Of a stretch of DNA of 6,835 nucleotides, positions 4,178 through 6,835 are shown piece by piece. Position 1 is the stretch's first letter. Each line of letters opens with the position of its first letter. Where the stretch lies: NCBI GenBank assembly GCA_030591105.1, contig JAUVBS010000112.1, forward strand, positions 1-6,835, read 5' to 3'. This stretch comes from a bacterium (GTDB taxonomy: Bacteria > Krumholzibacteriota > Krumholzibacteriia > LZORAL124-64-63). The position numbers were made by a program, and so were the translations under genes. The notes below the pieces were generated by a model that was not told the DNA's origin, did no database searches, and saw only the letters and a program-made list of their open reading frames with translations.

Positions 4178-6835
4178 ATGCGCGTCGATCGATGTCTGCC
4201 AGTTGTCGTCGCAGTCGTTCTTGCCCTGACCGTGGTCGGTTGGCACGCTCCGACGGGGGCCGCTGACGGTAACGCGGTCATTTACGAAGGGGAACTCGCC
4301 GCCACTGCCTTGACCTGGCAAAGTGTTCCCGACGGAACGATACGGCCGCAGCTACCGGGCGCCCGTTACCTACAGGAAACCGGCTTACCGGATCTGCCAT
4401 GTCTGGACCTGGTACTGCTGGTTCCGCTCGATGCAGCGATCGCCCGGGTCGTGGTTGAGCCGTTGGCGACTCACCGGCTCGAGGTGCCCGGCCGTTTGGC
4501 CGTGGCGCAGCCTGTGGTCAGTGACAGCGGCGACGCCGTGGAGCATCGGCGCCTCGACGCGACGGCGGACCAGTTTCCGGCTGTATGGGGTGAAGATGGC
4601 CGTTCGCAGATCTGGCGCGGTTACCGGCTGGTGAGCGTGCGCGTTTTTCCGGTCCGTGCGTTGCGAGGGGCCGACGGCTCTTACGCGAGCGTCGACGTCC
4701 TCGATCGCTACCGCATACGAGTAGTGCCGGCCGAGCAAGCGTCCGATTTCGACGCCGCCGTGCGCGAGCGGCGGGTGCTCGGTGAGCGGAACGATAGCGA
4801 GGCCACGCTGCGGCGGATGGTCGCCAATCCCGAGGCGCTGGTGGGGTACCTGCGGGCCGACGGGATCGACGTGCCGGATCCGCACGGTTTCCAGCCCACA
4901 CGGACACCGAGCTTGGCCGGCAGCGCCGTCAGCTATGTGATCATCACCGACGAGGCGATGGCCGGGGAGTTCACCCGTCTCGCCGCGCACAAGACTGCCC
5001 TCGGCATACCGACGGTGGTCGTGACCCGCGAGTGGATCGCCGCGAACTTCCGTAACGGATCGGACATCCAAGAAACCCTGCGTATGTTTATCCGCGAGGC
5101 CTACCAGAAGTGGGGGACCGAATATGTTCTGCTCGGCGGCGACAGCGACGTACTGCCACCGCGCTATGTGACCAGCGATTTCTATCCAGCCAACGGTACC
5201 ACCGACATCCCGGCGGATCTCTATTTTGCCTGCCTCGACGGTAACTGGAATGCGAACGCCAACGCATATTACGGCGATCCATACATCGACGAGGAAAACC
5301 TCGGTGACGAAGCCGACTTCGCCGAGGAGGTGTACATCGGTCGTGCGGCGGTGGTCGGTGCCGAGGCTGCCGCAGTGTTCGTCGACAAAGTCATCACCTA
5401 CGAAACGACACCCGCTGAAGTCGGTTGGACCAACCGTGCCCTGTTCGCCGCGGAGGTGATTTTTCCTTCGACTTACCCCGATCCCGATTACATCTATCTC
5501 GATGGTGCTCGCTACGCCGATCAGACCGTAGAGGACTTCATCATCCCGTGCACCGACATGGAATACATGCGGATGTACGAGACCGACGAGTTGTATCAGT
5601 GGGATGCTCCGTTGACCCGCGCCGCGTTGATCGACACCCTCAATCTTGGCCACTACGGGATCGTCAACCAGATCGGCCACGGCTATTACTTCAACATGTC
5701 GGTCGCCGACGCGAATTTCATGACCACCGATGCCGACGCTTTGGTCAACGGCGACCATCTGTTCATGATCTACGCCATGAACTGTTCGTCCGGCGCTTTC
5801 GATTACTCCTGCCTACTCGAACGATTCGTGCAGAATCCCAACGGTGGCTCGGTGGTGTCGATCGGCGCGGCCCGCGCCGCCTTCCCCAACAACTCCAATT
5901 ACTACCAGCAGGAGTTCTGGCGGGTGCTCTACTGCGAAAGTCAAACCCGTGTCGGCCAAACCCTGGCTCTCAGCCGTGCGCCGTATCTCGCGTCGACGCC
6001 TTACAACTACACTCATCGCTGGACTTATTTGAACTACACGCTGCTCGGCGACCCGACCCTGTCTATCTGGACCGGCCGCCTCGACAGCCTGACGGTGACC
6101 GCGCCGGCCACCATCGACGCCGGCGAGCAGGTTGTCATGATTCAGGCGACTGCTGGAGGGTCCCCGGTGCGCGGTGCGCTCATCTGTCTGAGCAAAGAAG
6201 GCGACGACTACGCCTTCGCGGTGACCGGCCAGGACGGCAGCGTCGCGCTGCCGTTTACTCCGACCAGCAGCGGCGAAGCGCTGGTGACGATCACCGGTAC
6301 CAATCTCGAGCTGACGACGCAGACGATAACGGTCAACGCCGGAGCCAGTTACGTAGCGCTCGCTGGTGTGACGATCCAGGACGAAACGGGCCCGGAGACG
6401 TTCGGCAACGGCAACGGCGAGGCGGAGGCTGGCGAAACGATCGCTCTGGCCTTCGAGGTGCGTGATACCGGTGGTGACGGCGCGATCGGCTGCACCGCCT
6501 ATCTCAGTACCGCCGCGGCGGGTGTTTCCGTGTTGACCGATGTCGTTGATGTGGGAGATGTCCCGCCTGGCGGAACCCAACCCGGAGTGAACCCGTTCGT
6601 CGTTGCCTTCGATACCGACCTGATGGATGGCACGGTCGTCGAGTTCGATTTCTTGGTCCGTGACGTGGGGGACATTTATTACCAGAGCGAGTGGACGTTG
6701 GTTGTCAAGGCTCCCGAAGCCGAGGCGGTCGAGCTGGTCTGGTCGGATGCGGAATATGGAAACGGCGATGAAGAGCTGGATGATAACGAGCGGATAACGC
6801 TGACGCTGTCCGTGAAGAATTTCGGAGCTGGAACC
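4178..6835 (+). CDS. Secreted gingipain-like cysteine peptidase (family C25) with C-terminal beta-sandwich modules; 3'-truncated by window edge
   Basis: The frame runs from an ATG with a strong ribosome-binding site to the window edge without a stop (886 residues visible). Residues 1-29 form a signal peptide (MRVDR, then a hydrophobic core, then a TGAA cleavage region). Residues of about 32-245 resemble the C25 propeptide, with G-LPDLPCLDLVLLVP near 70 and IWRGYRLVSVRVFPV near 145-160. The catalytic domain (about 252-630) starts SYVIITDEAM and includes YVLLGGDSDVLPPRY. It carries the His of IGHGYY (H501) and the Cys of MNCSSGAFD (C536), then GGSVVSIGAARAAFP, and ends in the family-typical LLGDPTLSIW. 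The 35-residue His-Cys spacing is close to that in gingipain R. An Ig-like domain (about 634-720) follows, as in gingipains. Next comes a module with GNGNGEAEAGE (743-753), repeated as GNGDEELDDNE (861-871). The protein should be exported as a zymogen and act outside the cell. Substrate preference and the C-terminal sorting signal cannot be seen. Its own promoter separates it from the polysaccharide genes. Confidence 0.92.
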   Translation, partial: MRVDRCLPVVVAVVLALTVVGWHAPTGAADGNAVIYEGELAATALTWQSVPDGTIRPQLPGARYLQETGLPDLPCLDLVLLVPLDAAIARVVVEPLATHRLEVPGRLAVAQPVVSDSGDAVEHRRLDATADQFPAVWGEDGRSQIWRGYRLVSVRVFPVRALRGADGSYASVDVLDRYRIRVVPAEQASDFDAAVRERRVLGERNDSEATLRRMVANPEALVGYLRADGIDVPDPHGFQPTRTPSLAGSAVSYVIITDEAMAGEFTRLAAHKTALGIPTVVVTREWIAANFRNGSDIQETLRMFIREAYQKWGTEYVLLGGDSDVLPPRYVTSDFYPANGTTDIPADLYFACLDGNWNANANAYYGDPYIDEENLGDEADFAEEVYIGRAAVVGAEAAAVFVDKVITYETTPAEVGWTNRALFAAEVIFPSTYPDPDYIYLDGARYADQTVEDFIIPCTDMEYMRMYETDELYQWDAPLTRAALIDTLNLGHYGIVNQIGHGYYFNMSVADANFMTTDADALVNGDHLFMIYAMNCSSGAFDYSCLLERFVQNPNGGSVVSIGAARAAFPNNSNYYQQEFWRVLYCESQTRVGQTLALSRAPYLASTPYNYTHRWTYLNYTLLGDPTLSIWTGRLDSLTVTAPATIDAGEQVVMIQATAGGSPVRGALICLSKEGDDYAFAVTGQDGSVALPFTPTSSGEALVTITGTNLELTTQTITVNAGASYVALAGVTIQDETGPETFGNGNGEAEAGETIALAFEVRDTGGDGAIGCTAYLSTAAAGVSVLTDVVDVGDVPPGGTQPGVNPFVVAFDTDLMDGTVVEFDFLVRDVGDIYYQSEWTLVVKAPEAEAVELVWSDAEYGNGDEELDDNERITLTLSVKNFGAGT
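6344..6835 (+). repeat. Tandem protein module of about 118 residues (first copy complete, second cut by window edge)
   Basis: Within the peptidase, residues of about 723-846 form one module and the next begins at about 847. Aligned without gaps from their GNG motifs (G743 and G861), the two copies share GNG, E748/E866, E753/E871, I755/I873, L757/L875, V761/V879 and G765/G883. That is 118 residues apart. The pattern (an acidic, Asn/Gly-rich loop, then an alternating strand ending V-x-x-x-G) is typical of extracellular beta-sandwich domains. The acidic loop could bind calcium, which is inference. The DNA copies are diverged, so this is an old protein-level duplication rather than a recent DNA repeat. 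Confidence 0.6.

Noticed and set aside
4385..5758. Long open frame (457 codons) on the - strand opposite the peptidase gene.
   Set aside because: The + strand frame carries a signal peptide, a ribosome-binding site and the C25 motifs across the whole span. The antisense frame shows no family motif and is open because of the GC-rich third codon positions of the real gene.
5425..6465. Open + strand frame of 346 codons inside the peptidase gene.
   Set aside because: It is Arg/Pro/His-rich with no motif and no ribosome-binding site, and it lies wholly within the C25 coding frame. It is a frame shadow.
1..6835. Mobile element, CRISPR array or phage genes.
   Set aside because: No transposase or integrase motifs, no regularly spaced repeats and no terminal inverted repeats were seen. 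The genes form ordinary co-directional cellular units.

Overview
The window is GC-rich bacterial DNA, read almost entirely on the + strand. It holds two units. The first (1-3893) is the tail of a cell-surface polysaccharide (exopolysaccharide or O-antigen type) gene cluster. The second (about 3900 to the right edge) is a separately promoted gene for a large secreted gingipain-like (family C25) cysteine peptidase. The export signals, the undecaprenyl-phosphate sugar transferase and the C25 peptidase followed by tandem beta-sandwich modules suggest a Gram-negative organism, probably in or near the FCB group (for example Krumholzibacteriota, Eisenbacteria or Zixibacteria-like lineages). This placement rests on domain style only and is tentative.

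Region 1-3893: the C-terminal part of a GT4-family glycosyltransferase (1-483), then a WecA/TagO-type polyprenyl-phosphate sugar-1-phosphate transferase (558-1883), a small class I SAM-dependent methyltransferase (1849-2517) and a membrane-anchored or secreted, divergent polysaccharide-deacetylase-like protein (2514-3893). The last three genes overlap (35 bp, then 4 bp) and are probably translationally coupled. A plausible scheme is that the WecA-like enzyme primes the lipid carrier, the GT4 enzyme adds sugars, and the methyltransferase and deacetylase-like proteins modify the glycan. No flippase or polymerase lies in view, and no T-tract terminator closes the unit.

Region 3894-4177: a non-coding stretch of about 280 bp. 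It begins with a near-consensus sigma-70 promoter (TTGACC, 17-bp spacer, extended TGT-TATAAT), overlapped by small inverted and direct repeats that could be an operator. A leader of about 240 nt follows, rich in possible hairpins. Its last hairpin, just before the ribosome-binding site, is terminator-like, and upstream segments could compete for its 3' arm. I could not match the leader to a known riboswitch. This is the least explained part of the window.

Region 4178-6835: a reading frame open to the window edge (886 residues visible) with a signal peptide, C25 propeptide-like region, C25 catalytic domain with a His/Cys dyad (H501, C536), an Ig-like domain, and the start of a tandem module of about 118 residues. 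The C-terminus, which would show the secretion or sorting signal, is outside the window.

I found no RNA genes with recognisable consensus, no insertion sequences and no CRISPR array.
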